A DNA stretch of 64,000 nt. Source: Methanosarcina sp. MTP4 (lineage in GTDB: Archaea; Halobacteriota; Methanosarcinia; Methanosarcinales; Methanosarcinaceae). Both the position numbers and the translations under genes were made by a program. Where the stretch lies: NCBI RefSeq assembly GCF_000970045.1, contig NZ_CP009505.1:620001-684000 (forward strand), read 5' to 3'. Of this stretch, positions 36,729 through 47,171 are shown in pieces (the first letter of the stretch is position 1; each line of letters starts with the position of its first letter). The notes beneath the pieces were generated by a model. It ran no database searches, was not told the origin of the DNA, and worked only from the letters and a program-made list of their open reading frames with translations.

Positions 36729-36833
36729 ATGGGTCCTTTTATTCTAGCATTCACAATCAGCTGGCTCCTTATTTTTGCATATATTTTTGTGCTGCTCAAG
36801 GCGCGTGCAAGGCTCAACAAAAAGTTAATGTAA
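36729..36833 (+). CDS. CcmD-like single-span membrane peptide
   Basis: This 34-residue peptide, MGPFILAFTISWLLIFAYIF followed by VLLKARARLNKK, has one membrane helix and a basic cytoplasmic tail, the pattern of CcmD, the small subunit that helps the CcmABC heme exporter release holo-CcmE. It lies 23 bases before ccmE, which supports this reading. CcmD-type peptides are too short for a sequence-only assignment. A GATAGGA sequence just before the ATG is a possible ribosome binding site. Confidence 0.55.
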   Translation: MGPFILAFTISWLLIFAYIFVLLKARARLNKKLM

Positions 36834-36856
36834 TGATCCGTCATACGTGGTTTTAG

Positions 36857-37237
36857 ATGAATCAGAAAAAAAAGAAAACATTATTCGCAATTGCTTTTAT
36901 TCTTGCCGTGGCCGTAGTCGGGCTTTATGGCGTTGATTCTTCAGGGTACCTCTCGGTATCCGAAATCCTTTCTGACCCCCAGGCCCACTTAGGGCAAGAA
37001 GTAAATGCAATGGGTATCGTGGAATACGGGAGCATTGAAATGGTCCCCGGGATAACCCTGTTCGAGCTCAGGGATGAGGATGTTGAAAACCTGAGGGTCC
37101 GTGTCAAATACACGGGTGACCTGCCCTCAAACCTCGCGGAAGGGGAGAAGGTTAGCATCAGCGGAACCATGGTTTCCGAGGAAACCATTGAGGCCAATAA
37201 GATTGTTACAGGGTGCCCATCCAAGTATACGGAGTAA
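36857..37237 (+). CDS. ccmE: Cytochrome c maturation heme chaperone CcmE (archaeal CxxxY type)
   Basis: CcmE carries heme to apocytochrome c outside the membrane. This 126-residue protein has an N-terminal membrane anchor (residues about 8-24), an OB-fold domain (33-118; YLSVSEILSDPQAHLGQEVN, MVPGITLFELRDED, VSISGTMVSEETIEANKI), and ends TGCPSKYTE. The heme-attachment motif is CPSKY (Cys120, Tyr124), the CxxxY form of archaeal and some bacterial CcmE in place of HxxxY. The CcmD-like peptide is upstream and a polyprenyl synthase gene follows 5 bases downstream. ccmA, ccmB, ccmC and ccmF are not in this window. Confidence 0.9.
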   Translation: MNQKKKKTLFAIAFILAVAVVGLYGVDSSGYLSVSEILSDPQAHLGQEVNAMGIVEYGSIEMVPGITLFELRDEDVENLRVRVKYTGDLPSNLAEGEKVSISGTMVSEETIEANKIVTGCPSKYTE

Positions 37238-37242
37238 TTCCA

Positions 37243-38100
37243 ATGGATATTGAAGAATGGGAAGAGTACAGATATGTCGAGGCCGGGATTGAAGCCTTCA
37301 TTACGGATATGGAGGACTCCCGTCTGAAAAAAATGGTGGAGCATGTCTGTCATTCCGGAGGGAAAAGGGTCCGCCCTATTCTTCTCCTGCTGGCGAGTGA
37401 TGTCTGTTCCGGATCTTATATAAAGAGCCTCGATGCAGCCCTCGCCGTTGAAATGATGCATTCTGCTTCTCTTGTTCACGATGACCTGCTGGACCAGGGC
37501 CTTATCCGGAGGAACTTGCCTTCGGCTCCTGAACAGTTCGGGCCTTCCCGGGCTCTCCTCTGCGGGGACTACCTTATTGCCAAGTCAATCGAGCTTATTT
37601 CTCCTTACGGGGAAAAAGTGGTCCGGGTTTTTGGGAAAGCCGGAATGGACATGGCGGAAGGGGAAGTCCTTGACCTTAGACTGGACGAAGAGGAGTTCGG
37701 GGAAGAGGCTTATTTCGAGTGCATATTCCGAAAAACGGCATCTCTTTTTGCAGTCAGTGCCTTGATAGGGGCTTATGCCGGCGGGGCAGATGATGTCGGG
37801 GCCGAGAAGTTTTCCCTCTTCGGGAAGTATCTGGGAACTGCGTACCAGATTGTAGATGACCTGCTGGAGTTCCTTGAGGTGCTTGAAGAAAAGGAGTCAA
37901 AAGTTACGTCCGAAACCCTACCCCAGATCTACGCTTCGAAGATGGGCCGGGAAAAAGCCGTAGAGCGGTCTATCGAAGAAGTAGAAAAATATGTCCGGGC
38001 AGCAAAAGAAGTCCTTAATACCTTCAGGGAATGCCCTGCAAGGGATAAGCTCTTCCTGACTACTGATTATGTGACACTTGACCTGCTTGAAAAATCCTGA
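37243..38100 (+). CDS. Polyprenyl (isoprenyl) diphosphate synthase
   Basis: This trans-prenyltransferase condenses isopentenyl diphosphate with an allylic primer. The 285-residue protein has GGKRVRPILLLLA near residue 39, the first Asp-rich motif VHDDLLDQGLIRR (Asp80, Asp81, Asp84), and the second as QIVDDLLEF near 200, where the third Asp is Glu. Chain length cannot be read by eye. It follows ccmE by 5 bases, so a product used in the membrane electron chain (for example the methanophenazine tail) is a reasonable inference; ether-lipid synthesis is the alternative. I chose ATG 37243, with GGAG upstream. Confidence 0.88.
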   Translation: MDIEEWEEYRYVEAGIEAFITDMEDSRLKKMVEHVCHSGGKRVRPILLLLASDVCSGSYIKSLDAALAVEMMHSASLVHDDLLDQGLIRRNLPSAPEQFGPSRALLCGDYLIAKSIELISPYGEKVVRVFGKAGMDMAEGEVLDLRLDEEEFGEEAYFECIFRKTASLFAVSALIGAYAGGADDVGAEKFSLFGKYLGTAYQIVDDLLEFLEVLEEKESKVTSETLPQIYASKMGREKAVERSIEEVEKYVRAAKEVLNTFRECPARDKLFLTTDYVTLDLLEKS

Positions 38101-38300
38101 AAATTCTTCGGCTTTTCCTGAAAAACGCAGAAGCCAGTGCAATGCAGGAACCAATAATGCAGAAACAAGTGTAACGCAAAATCATCACAACCCCGAAAAT
38201 AATACAAAACCAGAACTGATTTCATTCAGTTTTCCACTCTATATCTCAAAAAGTTTCCAACTACTCACTAATTTTTCTAATAATTCTATCAGGTGAATCC

Positions 38301-39479
38301 ATGCGAGTATATGACAGTCCGGTGCTCAAAGTAAATGCCAGTACAGAAAACGGAAAAATGGTGCTTGATACGGAGGGGCCTCTCTCCCAGCTTGCTAAGC
38401 CCTTCATCAAGCGCATTAACGGGATCTTTGAAGAAGAAAAACCCATCTCTGCGAATGAGGATGAAATTATTTTCTCTACATGGGTCCCCCCTATTCCGGG
38501 TCCGGTCTTCAGCCGGGTAATCAGTGCGGAAATTGCGGCTATCAGGAAGAAAAGGGTCCCTGACCAGTTCTCAATAGGGATCACTGCCCGCTGTCCGAAC
38601 CGCTGTCTCCACTGTGGGGCTGCAGATATCAAGCCTGAAAAAGAGCTCACAGTGGACGAGATCTGCGGGGCTGTGGATCAGAGCCTGGATCTCGGAGCCT
38701 ATCTCGTTTCCTTTGATGGCGGGGAGACCATGCTTCGAAATGATCTCGTTGACATGGTTGCTCGTGTGGACAAGTCCCGGGCAATTGCAACCTGCTTTAC
38801 TTCCGGCTACAAGCTTTCCGAAGAGCGGGCAGAAGCGCTCAAAGCCGCAGGGCTCTATGCTGCCCGGATCAGCTTGGACAGTCCTTTCAAAGCTGAACAT
38901 GACCGTTTCCGCGGACGTGAAGGAGCATACGAGGACGCAATTTCCGGAATCAAAAATGCAAAGGCTGCGGGAATCTTTACGGACATGTTTGTTGTAGTTT
39001 CCCCTCACAATATTGACGACCTGGATGATTTCTACTCGCTCGCAGTTGACCTGGGCATGCATGAGGTCTCTATCTATGAGATCATCGCTGTTGGCCGCTG
39101 GCTTGATCACGAGGATGAGGTAATAGGTGAAAAGGATGTAAAAAGGCTCGAAAAATTCCAGAAAGCAATGAATAGCAAGCCTGAGGGGCCCAGAGTAACG
39201 GCTTTCCCTTATTTCATGGGGCCTGACCTCTTCGGGTGCTTTGCGGGCAAGCGCTGGATGCATGTAGCTTCGGACGGAGAGGTAATGCCCTGTGCTTACA
39301 CACCTCTTTCCTTTGGGAACATCTGTGAGGAACCTCTGGAGGCAATCTGGAAACGCATGGGGAAACACATCGCTTACAAAAAGGATGCCTCATACTGCAT
39401 GATGCGAAATCCCGAGTTTCGGAATGAGTATATCCACACTATCCCCAAAGGGGCAAGGATTCCTTTCAGAGTTAAATAA
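38301..39479 (+). CDS. Radical SAM protein with SPASM-like C-terminus
   Basis: This 392-residue protein has an N-terminal region of about 90 residues, then the radical SAM motif ARCPNRCLHCGA (CxxxCxxC near residues 95-102), VSFDGGETMLR near 138, ARISLDSP near 190, and a C-terminal SPASM-like part with cysteines in FGCFAGKRWMHVASDGEVMP, CAYTP and SYCMM. It probably binds an auxiliary Fe-S cluster. The family includes heme-synthesis enzymes AhbC/AhbD and peptide-modifying enzymes; I cannot choose. Neighbouring ccmE and the prenyl synthase make a cofactor or lipid role plausible. Confidence 0.85.
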   Translation: MRVYDSPVLKVNASTENGKMVLDTEGPLSQLAKPFIKRINGIFEEEKPISANEDEIIFSTWVPPIPGPVFSRVISAEIAAIRKKRVPDQFSIGITARCPNRCLHCGAADIKPEKELTVDEICGAVDQSLDLGAYLVSFDGGETMLRNDLVDMVARVDKSRAIATCFTSGYKLSEERAEALKAAGLYAARISLDSPFKAEHDRFRGREGAYEDAISGIKNAKAAGIFTDMFVVVSPHNIDDLDDFYSLAVDLGMHEVSIYEIIAVGRWLDHEDEVIGEKDVKRLEKFQKAMNSKPEGPRVTAFPYFMGPDLFGCFAGKRWMHVASDGEVMPCAYTPLSFGNICEEPLEAIWKRMGKHIAYKKDASYCMMRNPEFRNEYIHTIPKGARIPFRVK

Positions 39480-40620
39480 TTTTTCCCGAAAATTGTTGGT
39501 TGGAATACCTATTTTATGGGTTTTTCCTTCTATTTTTCTCTTTTTTGAGGCCAATTTTTCGTTTTTTAATTTATTTTCCATAATTTATTATTTTTTTGTC
39601 CTATTTCCTTCTTTTTTCTAATTTTTAGGTTTAAAATGGATTCTTTTAAAAAAATAATTCTACTTAAGGGTTGCAGAGCAAAATTAAGTAAAATTGTTTC
39701 TTTCTTTGATCAGGTGGGAGATTTTAGGTTTGAAAGCTCAGCAGTTTTTCAGTAGATTTATTCCAACAGGTTTTTTGCTTTTTTAGGGGTCGATGGGAAT
39801 TCGGGCTTTTTTGTATTCCTCGGTGGGTAACAAAAACGATTGCATGCTCTGATTTGTGATTTTAAATGGATGCGGAATTCATGAAAAGTTTTGGTTACGA
39901 AAAAGGTAGTGTGAATAAGGCCTCATAGAACAAGATCTCATAGAACAAGACCTCGTAGAACAAGATCTCATAGAACAAGATCGTAGAACAAGATCTCATA
40001 GAACAAGATCTCATAGAACAAGATCATAGAACAAGATCATAGAACAAGATCTCATAGAACAAGATCATAGAACAAGATCTCATAGAACAAGATCATAGAA
40101 CAAGATCATAGAACAAGACCTCATAGACAAAAATTCAGAGAAAAAGATCTCGGAGGGCGAACTCTGAGGGACAAGTTGCAAGGGTCAAGGTCTCAGAGAA
40201 CAGGTGTAGAAGGCAAGTTGCAAGGAATAATATTTCAGAGAAGAGGGACTCGGCAAACAAGGTTTGGAAAACAATGACTCAGTAAAACAAGGTTCAGAGA
40301 ACAAGGTGCCGGAGGTGAAATAAAAATGTGGTATCTTCGTTATTACTGTTTTGTCACCTGGCACTTTTTGCTATTTGCTTTTTTGTTTACTCTTTTTCCT
40401 TGCATTTCTGATAAGGGCCGGGGCAGGAATTGGGTTTATTGTTAATTATTTTATTTAGTTCAAGTGCAATTAATTTTTACTGTATTATTTAATCTTTGTG
40501 TATTTCATCTTTATATTTTACTATTTATATTCTCTTAATTCTGAGAATATTCTTCAATAGTGTATGTGTAATTATTATTCATTATAAATCCCTGTATCTT
40601 CTTCGATAAAACCGAAGCTG
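39480..40620. other. Gene-free region upstream of the ATP synthase operon
   Basis: AT-rich and T-rich DNA (39480-39660 is nearly all A, T and short runs), the AGAACAAGATC repeat array, then diffuse echoes of it (GAGAACAAGG, GGCAAGTTGCAAGG) to 40310. No gene or RNA gene seen. Confidence 0.5.
39920..40130. repeat. Tandem array of TAGAACAAGATCTCA-type units
   Basis: About thirteen copies of ATAGAACAAGAT with 14-bp and 17-bp spacing variants (with or without CTC) run head to tail. No unique spacers are present. Confidence 0.93.
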
Positions 40621-40628
40621 TTATATAG
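40621..40628 (+). promoter_or_regulatory. Candidate TATA box of the aha operon
   Basis: TTATATAG would place the start near 40648, giving a leader of about 70 bases that keeps the GGAGA ribosome binding site at 40711-40715. A second TTTATATA at 40687-40694 is only 27 bases from the ATG and would give an almost leaderless message. Confidence 0.5.
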
Positions 40629-40720
40629 TTCTTTCACGAAGGATTTGTTAACTACATCCATCGGAGTAGGAATTTTTAATTATTAATTTATATACTAAAT
40701 TTTGAGAGACGGAGACTCAC

Positions 40721-41050
40721 ATGGCTAAAAATGAACTCTTATCTGAAATAAAAAAAGCAGAAGAGAATGCGAAATCAGTGGTCGACCAGGCTATTGATTC
40801 CAAAAACAAGCGCATCTCCGATGCTAGGGCTGAAGCCAGGGAGATCCTGAGGCAAGCCGAAATTGATTCACATAAAGCTGCACAAGATTCTTTTAAAGCT
40901 GGTGATGAAAAGATCCTGGAAGAGAAAAATCATATAGTCAATGATGGTGAGCAAAACGCATTAGCCATGTCCCAAAAAGCTCAAGCTAACATCGACAATT
41001 CCGTCAATTACCTAGTACAGGAGTTTGAGAGGGCGGTCCTTAATGAGTAG
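40721..41050 (+). CDS. ahaH: A1AO ATP synthase subunit H
   Basis: AhaH forms the peripheral stalk with AhaE, linking the A1 head to the membrane AO part. The 109-residue protein is almost entirely a charged coiled coil ([20 protein letters not shown], then [17 protein letters not shown]), with Ala/Lys/Glu heptads. Its last codons overlap the ahaI start. It is the first gene of the operon ahaH-I-K-E-C-F-A-B-D-G. Confidence 0.95.
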   Translation: MAKNELLSEIKKAEENAKSVVDQAIDSKNKRISDARAEAREILRQAEIDSHKAAQDSFKAGDEKILEEKNHIVNDGEQNALAMSQKAQANIDNSVNYLVQEFERAVLNE

Positions 41051-42992
41051 ACCTAAAGTGATGACTAGGGCCGTTATTGTCGGACATAAAAGCATCCTTA
41101 AACAAACCATCGAAGCACTGTATGATACTAATCTATTTCACATCGAAGATTTTGTTGAAGACGAATCTGGTTTCAAGATCGACAAGCCATTCGAAAACGC
41201 TGAAGATGTCTCTAAAAAGCTTGTAAAGATCCGTTCCATCGCCAATTATTTGGGGATTGCAAGTAATGAACCGGTAGTCCAGAAATCTGACACTGTTCTG
41301 CGTGAACTTGATTCGAAGCTAGATGAATTGGACAGGGGAATCTCTGAAAAAACAGAATTAATCATTCAACTCGAGAACGAGTTGAAAGACCTGGATTCCC
41401 AGAAAAAGGAACTTTTACCTTTCCTGTCTATCAATCTGGACTTTGACTATTTCCGTGGCTACGAGAGCATTAAGGTTTTCGCAGGCACAATCAAGGGTAG
41501 CTTGGAAGAGAGTCAGATTTCAAGCATCACAAAGGCTTTTGAACTGTACGTTGACCCTCAATCAAAATCAATAGTACTGTTTGTGGCCAAGACTGATGCC
41601 GACAGAGTCTACGAGTTAATCCAGAGTCTTGGATTCAGAGAACTCAGAGTTCCGGAAAGAGGTGGTGTCCCAAGCGAGACATTAAGGTTAATCGAACAGA
41701 AGGAAGCTGAGGTCGGCAAGAAGATCGAGTCCACTAAGGCTGGAATCGACTCCATGAAGTCTAAGTATGCTGATTTCATTCTTGCCAGCGATGAGGTCCT
41801 TAGTATCGAGAGTGAGAAGGCAGAACTGCCTTTGAAAATCGCGACATCTGCAAATGCATTTATTATAGATGGCTGGACTCCCAGCGAGGACTACGACACC
41901 GTGGTCAGTGCTGTAAACAGTGCCACTGCCGGTAAGGCATACATCTCCAAACTCGAAATCGAAGAAGAGGAGGAGGAGCGTGTCCCGGTCGAGTACAACA
42001 ACTCGGCGGTAGTTGCACCGATGCAGGAGATCATGGATCTGTATTCCAGACCCAAATACACCGAACTTGACCCATCGTCAGTACTCTTAATAACTTTCCC
42101 ACTGATGTACGGTTTGATTCTCGGGGATATTGGGTACGCGCTCATTCTGGGAATACTTGCACTGGCAATCAAAAAAGCTGTAAAGTCTGAAGCAGTGCAG
42201 CCTCTTATGAATATTCTGATCTATTGTCAGATATCGACATTTATATTTGGAATAATATACGGTGAGTTCTTAGGATTCTCATTGGCAAGCTTGCATACTG
42301 CGCACGGTGTGGTTCCGGGCTTAATTCCTGGATGGGAAACCGTTACCCTATTCACAGGGCTCAGTGGCGAGCATGTGACGTTCCCTGTTCACAGGACTCA
42401 CATGATAATGACTATGATTGGTGCAACTGTCACCGTAGGACTGCTTCACTTAAATCTCGGTTTTTTGCTTGGATTTTCAAACATTGCCAGGCACCATGGA
42501 TTTATGCACGGGCTCCTTGAAAAAGGCAGTTGGATCATAATAGAGATCGGTGTACTTATAGCAGCTGTAGGAATACTCGGCGGCAATTCTATCCTGACAT
42601 ACGTTGGAGCTGCTGTCTTTGTAATCGCTGTTTTGATGCTTCTCAAAGGAGAAGGAATTCAGGGCGTTGTTGAGTTGCCATCGCTGATGGGTAACGCGCT
42701 GTCCTATTCCCGTATCATAGCAGTAGGGCTGTCTTCAATATACATCGCATCAACAGTCAATGATATTGCATTTGAAATGATCTGGTCTGATCACTCTCAG
42801 ATTGGTTTCTTAGCAATAGCCGCAATAATCGTGTTTATACTCGGGCATGGTCTGAACACTGTCCTGAGTATTATTGCTCCCGGATTGCACGCACTCAGGT
42901 TGCAGTATGTAGAATTCTTCGGAAAATTCTACTCTGGCGGGGGCATAGTATACAACCCATTCGGATACATAAGAAAATACACGGAGGAATAA
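41043..42992 (+). CDS. ahaI: A1AO ATP synthase subunit I (a-subunit)
   Basis: AhaI is the stator membrane subunit that forms the ion half-channels. The protein of about 649 residues has an N-terminal cytoplasmic half (to about 340) with coiled coils, and a C-terminal half with seven or eight membrane helices (for example [20 protein letters not shown] and [20 protein letters not shown]). The conserved Arg of the ion path is expected in the YSRIIAVGL segment. ATG 41043 overlaps ahaH by 8 bases; an in-frame GTG or TTG upstream is less likely. Confidence 0.95.
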   Translation: MSRPKVMTRAVIVGHKSILKQTIEALYDTNLFHIEDFVEDESGFKIDKPFENAEDVSKKLVKIRSIANYLGIASNEPVVQKSDTVLRELDSKLDELDRGISEKTELIIQLENELKDLDSQKKELLPFLSINLDFDYFRGYESIKVFAGTIKGSLEESQISSITKAFELYVDPQSKSIVLFVAKTDADRVYELIQSLGFRELRVPERGGVPSETLRLIEQKEAEVGKKIESTKAGIDSMKSKYADFILASDEVLSIESEKAELPLKIATSANAFIIDGWTPSEDYDTVVSAVNSATAGKAYISKLEIEEEEEERVPVEYNNSAVVAPMQEIMDLYSRPKYTELDPSSVLLITFPLMYGLILGDIGYALILGILALAIKKAVKSEAVQPLMNILIYCQISTFIFGIIYGEFLGFSLASLHTAHGVVPGLIPGWETVTLFTGLSGEHVTFPVHRTHMIMTMIGATVTVGLLHLNLGFLLGFSNIARHHGFMHGLLEKGSWIIIEIGVLIAAVGILGGNSILTYVGAAVFVIAVLMLLKGEGIQGVVELPSLMGNALSYSRIIAVGLSSIYIASTVNDIAFEMIWSDHSQIGFLAIAAIIVFILGHGLNTVLSIIAPGLHALRLQYVEFFGKFYSGGGIVYNPFGYIRKYTEE

Positions 42993-42996
42993 AAAC

Positions 42997-43245
42997 ATGG
43001 TAGGAGCAGAATTAGTATCAGGTCCTATTCTGGACGCAGCAGGAATGAAGGCACTCGGTGCAGCACTCGCAATCACAGTAACTGGTCTTGCATCTGCATG
43101 GGCAGAAAAAGAGATCGGTACCGCAGCAATTGGTGCAATGGCAGAAAACGAAGGGTTATTCGGTAAGGGTCTGATCCTTACTGTCATTCCAGAAACCATC
43201 GTTATCTTCGGTCTCGTCGCTTCATTGCTTATCAATTCTGCCTAA
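42997..43245 (+). CDS. ahaK: A1AO ATP synthase proteolipid subunit K (c-subunit)
   Basis: AhaK forms the rotor ring. The 82-residue protein is one helical hairpin (GMKALGAALAITVTGLASAW and GLILTVIPETIVIFGLVASL) with the ion-binding Glu66 in IPETIVIF. A single hairpin with a Glu in helix 2 is typical of Methanosarcina. In M. acetivorans the enzyme is reported to couple to both Na+ and H+. An array of hairpins follows before ahaE (43246-43470); the ring needs many copies of this subunit. Confidence 0.96.
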   Translation: MVGAELVSGPILDAAGMKALGAALAITVTGLASAWAEKEIGTAAIGAMAENEGLFGKGLILTVIPETIVIFGLVASLLINSA

Positions 43246-43470
43246 TTTAAGAGCATCCCCGCTCTTAAATTTCTTAGAGCATTTTTTTCGCTCTAAGTTT
43301 CTTAGGGCATTTTCGCTCTAAGTTTCTTAGAGTATCTTCGCTCTAAGTTTCTTAGAGTACTTTTGCTCTAAGAAACTTAGAGTACTTTTGCTCTAAGTTT
43401 TTTGGGTATTTTTTCACTCCAGACTTATTGGAGTGTTTGCTTCTAACGATTAGAGCTATTTTTGCTCTAT
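43246..43470 (+). promoter_or_regulatory. Array of six to eight tandem stem-loops between ahaK and ahaE
   Basis: Six near-identical hairpins of the form CTTAGAG-N(8-12)-CTCTAAG occur at 43246-43269, 43273-43297, 43301-43322, 43326-43347, 43351-43372 and 43376-43397. Two looser ones follow at 43416-43436 (CTCC/GGAG) and 43450-43470 (AGAGC/GCTCT). Stems are 7-9 bp, loops A/T-rich. Compensatory differences appear (GGG/CTC, AGT) with G-U pairing. The array starts at the base after the ahaK stop, so it belongs to the 3' end of the ahaK message or an internal processing zone. Confidence 0.85.
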
Positions 43471-43490
43471 ATTTATTTGGAGGTGTAAGC

Positions 43491-44042
43491 ATGGGACTAG
43501 AGATCGTTGTAAAGGATATCCAGAATGGTGCGCAGAGTGAAGCGTCCCGCATCAATGCTGAAGCCGAGGCGAAGGTCTCCGAGATCTTAAATGAGGCCAA
43601 GAACACCCATAAAAAGATGCTCGGAGACAGCCTGGCTAAAGTTGAAGAGGATCTCCAGAAGCTGCACCAGCAGGTTATATCCAGTGCAAATCTTGAAGTA
43701 AAAAGAATCTCGCTAAACAAGCGCAAAGAACTTCTGGATGCTGTTTATAATCAAGCCGTTGAATCAATAAAGTCGATGCCAGCTTCTAAAAACGAAAAAT
43801 TGTTAAAAATTATTATCGACAAGTACGAAGCCAGCGGTGCCAAGGTTTATTCTTCAAAGGATTCTGAAGAACTTGTCAAGAAGTTATCCTCATTAACCTA
43901 CGCTGGTAATATCGATTGTATCGGCGGTGTTGTTCTTGAAAATGAAGACGGAACAATAAGGTTTGATTTCACGTACGATTTAATCCTGAAAAACGCGTAT
44001 GAGCGTTCATTGAAACAGATATCAGATATCTTATACGGGTGA
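43491..44042 (+). CDS. ahaE: A1AO ATP synthase subunit E
   Basis: AhaE pairs with AhaH in the peripheral stalk. The 183-residue protein has an N-terminal coiled coil (VVKDIQNGAQSEASRINAEA onward to about residue 95) and a C-terminal alpha/beta domain (YEASGAKVYSSKDSEELVKK; VLENEDGTIRFDFTYDLIL). The ATG at 43491 follows GGAGGTG by about 6 bases; the in-frame extension upstream covers the hairpin array and is not translated. Confidence 0.95.
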   Translation: MGLEIVVKDIQNGAQSEASRINAEAEAKVSEILNEAKNTHKKMLGDSLAKVEEDLQKLHQQVISSANLEVKRISLNKRKELLDAVYNQAVESIKSMPASKNEKLLKIIIDKYEASGAKVYSSKDSEELVKKLSSLTYAGNIDCIGGVVLENEDGTIRFDFTYDLILKNAYERSLKQISDILYG

Positions 44043-44048
44043 TGTGCA

Positions 44049-45137
44049 ATGAGGCTGCCGTATTTGGACAAAATCTGGGGTAAAAAACCCAGAAAATCCG
44101 ATAAGAAGAAAAAAGGCACTTCTAACTATGCTTATGCCGTTACCCGTGTACGCGCGATGAAAAGTAAGCTGCTTCCAAAAGAAACATATCCGCGGCTTAT
44201 GAACATGGGCATTGATGAAATTACCCGCTTTATCCAGGAATCTGAGTACAAAAACGATATTGATGAACTGGCAATGAAATACAGTGGTGCAGATCTGGCA
44301 GAACATGCACTTAACAGGAATCTTGCGCTCACCTATGCAAAATTGCTTTTAATAACCGCAGGAGAACCCAATTACCTTATTTCAGAATATCTCCGGAGAT
44401 ATGATATCTGGAACATAAAAACCCTCCTCCGCGGGAAACAGTACAATGCATCTGAAGAGGAGATCCTGGAAACTCTGATATCTGCCGGGGAACTCACCTA
44501 TACCACCCTGTCGGAACTTGCAGCAATGGAATCATATGAGGAAATTATTGAAGCCCTTAATGAGACCGATTATTACCCCCTGCTGCAGGAAGAATACGAC
44601 GGGACAAACCTGGCATACATTGAAAACGAACTTGACAAGATGTATTATTCAGGTCTGTTCGGTGTAATCGGGAAACCAAGATCCAAGGACCGCAAACTCT
44701 TTGCAAGGTTCATTAAGCTGGAAGTTGATGCCAAGAACATGGGTACCCTATTCAGGCTTAAAAAAGCGGGAGTTGAGCAGCTTGATGAGATCATGCCTTT
44801 GATGATTGAGGGCGGGCTTGAATTAAACACCGAAAAACTTGCATCTCTCCCCTACGAGGAGTTCGTTGAAGCTCTTCGAAAAACGCGGTATTGGGATGCT
44901 ATTTCAGGTGTAATGGTTCCTGACATGGATTCCCTGACTGGCCTGGAATGCAGACTACTGAAATTCTCTCTTGAATCTGCAACTACTTATTCGCACGTAT
45001 CTCCGATCTCAATTGTGCCTATTATGGATTATGTTATCTATAAGAACAATGAGGTCAACAACCTTCGGATTATCTTCAGGGGTAAAGAGGCTGGCCTCGA
45101 AGATGAATTAATCAAAGACCAGTTGGTGGTAATCTGA
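44049..45137 (+). CDS. ahaC: A1AO ATP synthase subunit C
   Basis: AhaC is the socket subunit that joins the central stalk to the c-ring, homologous to yeast Vma6/subunit d. The 362-residue protein has the helical, three-fold pseudo-repeat composition, with [20 protein letters not shown] near the N-terminus and [16 protein letters not shown] near the end. It is 6 bases after ahaE and overlaps ahaF by one base (TGATG). Confidence 0.95.
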   Translation: MRLPYLDKIWGKKPRKSDKKKKGTSNYAYAVTRVRAMKSKLLPKETYPRLMNMGIDEITRFIQESEYKNDIDELAMKYSGADLAEHALNRNLALTYAKLLLITAGEPNYLISEYLRRYDIWNIKTLLRGKQYNASEEEILETLISAGELTYTTLSELAAMESYEEIIEALNETDYYPLLQEEYDGTNLAYIENELDKMYYSGLFGVIGKPRSKDRKLFARFIKLEVDAKNMGTLFRLKKAGVEQLDEIMPLMIEGGLELNTEKLASLPYEEFVEALRKTRYWDAISGVMVPDMDSLTGLECRLLKFSLESATTYSHVSPISIVPIMDYVIYKNNEVNNLRIIFRGKEAGLEDELIKDQLVVI

Positions 45138-45442
45138 TGGAACTAGCAGTGATCGGAAAGAGCGAGTTTGTCACAGGATTCAGGCTGTCCGGTATCAAAA
45201 AAATATATGAGGTTGCTGATGCTGCTGAGACTGAATCTGCGGTAAAAGAGGTGCTTGATGATAATAACATCGGGATTATTGTAATGCACAATGATGACAT
45301 TGGTAATCTGCCGGAAATTTTAATGAAAAACTTGAACGAGTCAGTACAGCCAACAGTTGTAGCCCTTGGAGGTTCTGGCGAAGGCTCAACGAGTTTAAGA
45401 GATAAAATAAAACAAGCGGTAGGTGTTGATCTGTGGAAGTAA
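45137..45442 (+). CDS. ahaF: A1AO ATP synthase subunit F
   Basis: AhaF is a small central-stalk protein of 101 residues with a Rossmann-like fold: [20 protein letters not shown] at the N-terminus and [18 protein letters not shown] in the middle. It overlaps ahaC by one base at its start and ahaA by 10 bases at its end, typical of translational coupling. Confidence 0.95.
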   Translation: MELAVIGKSEFVTGFRLSGIKKIYEVADAAETESAVKEVLDDNNIGIIVMHNDDIGNLPEILMKNLNESVQPTVVALGGSGEGSTSLRDKIKQAVGVDLWK

Positions 45443-47169
45443 AAAGTGAAATTTATCGTGTGGCTGGGCCTGTCGTTACCGCCATCGGCTTACAGGCAAA
45501 AATGTATGACCTGGTTAAAGTCGGGAACGAGGGGTTGATGGGCGAAGTCATCCAGATTAGGGGTGAAAAGACCGTCATCCAGGTATACGAAGAGACAGCT
45601 GGCGTCATGCCCGGTGAACCCTGTGAAACCACAGGTATGTCTCTTGCCGTGGAACTTGGCCCCGGTCTCCTCTCCAGTATTTATGATGGTGTCCAGAGAC
45701 CTTTGCACGTTTTGCTTGAGAAAATGGGCAGCTTCATCCAGAGAGGTGTCAGCGCAGACGGGCTTGACCACAACAAAATCTGGGAATTTAAGCCTGTTGT
45801 CAAGAAGGGTGACGTCGTAAAGGGTGGAGAAGTGTTCGGAGTCGTTCAGGAAACCGTGAACCTCGAGCACAAGATCATGGTGCCCCCGAACGTCTCAGGA
45901 ACAGTTGCCGACATTAAGAGTGGAAACTTTACAGTTGTGGACACAGTCTGTACCCTCACTGATGGGACCGAGCTGCAGTTGATGCAGAGGTGGCCTGTCA
46001 GAGTTCCCAGACCCGTGAACAAGAAACTCACTCCTACAAAGCCGCTGGTTACGGGGCAGAGGATCCTCGACGGGCTCTTCCCTGTTGCAAAGGGTGGTAC
46101 CGCTGCAATCCCAGGACCTTTTGGTTCCGGAAAGACGGTTACCCAGCAGCAGCTTGCAAAGTGGAGTGACACGGAAATCGTGGTCTACATCGGATGCGGT
46201 GAACGTGGAAACGAGATGGCTGATGTCCTGAGTGACTTCCCTGATCTCGAAGACCCCCAGACCGGAAGGCCGCTCATGGAGCGTACTGTGCTTATCGCAA
46301 ATACCTCCAACATGCCTGTGGCTGCAAGGGAAGCTTCCGTGTACACCGGAATCACCATTGCGGAATACTTCCGTGACATGGGATACGATGTGTCCCTTAT
46401 GGCTGACTCTACCTCAAGGTGGGCAGAGGCAATGAGAGAAATCTCCTCCCGTCTCGAAGAAATGCCTGGTGAAGAAGGTTACCCGGCATACCTGGCAGCA
46501 AGGCTGGCAGAATTCTACGAGCGTTCCGGGGTTGCCGAGTCCCTCTGTGGTGAGACAGGTTCCATTACGGTTATCGGAGCAGTATCTCCACCTGGTGGTG
46601 ACTTCACTGAACCTGTTACGCAGAACACCCTGCGTATCGTGAAAGTGTTCTGGGCTCTGGATTCCAAGCTGTCTCAGAGGCGGCACTTCCCTGCTATTAA
46701 CTGGCTAAACAGTTACAGTCTGTACAAGGAAGGTCTAACTGACTGGTTTGCCGATAATGTGGCTCCTGACTGGGTGGCTATGAGGGAGAAAATGATGGGC
46801 ATGCTCCAGGTAGAGTCCGAACTGCAGGAAATCGTGCAGCTAGTCGGTTCAGACGCTCTGCCAGAAGACCAGCAGCTCCTGCTTGAAATCACCCGTCTTT
46901 TCAGGGAAGTTTTCCTGCAGCAGAATGCATTTCACCCGATAGACACCTACAGTCCGTTTAGCGAACAGTACAAGACCATGCAGGCTATCATGAAGTTCGG
47001 GGATGCTGCAAATGAGTCTCTGACCGCCGGTATTCCGATGTCGGAAATCCTCAAGTCGGAAGCCATGAACGAGCTTGCCAAGGTCAAGTACGAAGAGGAC
47101 TTCGACGCTTCTCTGAACGCTGTCCTTGCCAAGATGGATAAGGAGTTTGCAGCCCTGGGAGGTAGGTGA
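45433..47169 (+). CDS. ahaA: A1AO ATP synthase catalytic subunit A
   Basis: AhaA hydrolyses or makes ATP at the A-B interface. The 578-residue protein has the Walker A loop [11 protein letters not shown] near residue 234, the non-homologous region typical of A/V-type catalytic subunits (about 110-200), [12 protein letters not shown] near 261, [20 protein letters not shown] near 325, and [13 protein letters not shown] near 387. The start is GTG 45433, overlapping ahaF. Confidence 0.97.
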   Translation: MEVKSEIYRVAGPVVTAIGLQAKMYDLVKVGNEGLMGEVIQIRGEKTVIQVYEETAGVMPGEPCETTGMSLAVELGPGLLSSIYDGVQRPLHVLLEKMGSFIQRGVSADGLDHNKIWEFKPVVKKGDVVKGGEVFGVVQETVNLEHKIMVPPNVSGTVADIKSGNFTVVDTVCTLTDGTELQLMQRWPVRVPRPVNKKLTPTKPLVTGQRILDGLFPVAKGGTAAIPGPFGSGKTVTQQQLAKWSDTEIVVYIGCGERGNEMADVLSDFPDLEDPQTGRPLMERTVLIANTSNMPVAAREASVYTGITIAEYFRDMGYDVSLMADSTSRWAEAMREISSRLEEMPGEEGYPAYLAARLAEFYERSGVAESLCGETGSITVIGAVSPPGGDFTEPVTQNTLRIVKVFWALDSKLSQRRHFPAINWLNSYSLYKEGLTDWFADNVAPDWVAMREKMMGMLQVESELQEIVQLVGSDALPEDQQLLLEITRLFREVFLQQNAFHPIDTYSPFSEQYKTMQAIMKFGDAANESLTAGIPMSEILKSEAMNELAKVKYEEDFDASLNAVLAKMDKEFAALGGR

Positions 47170-47171
47170 GT

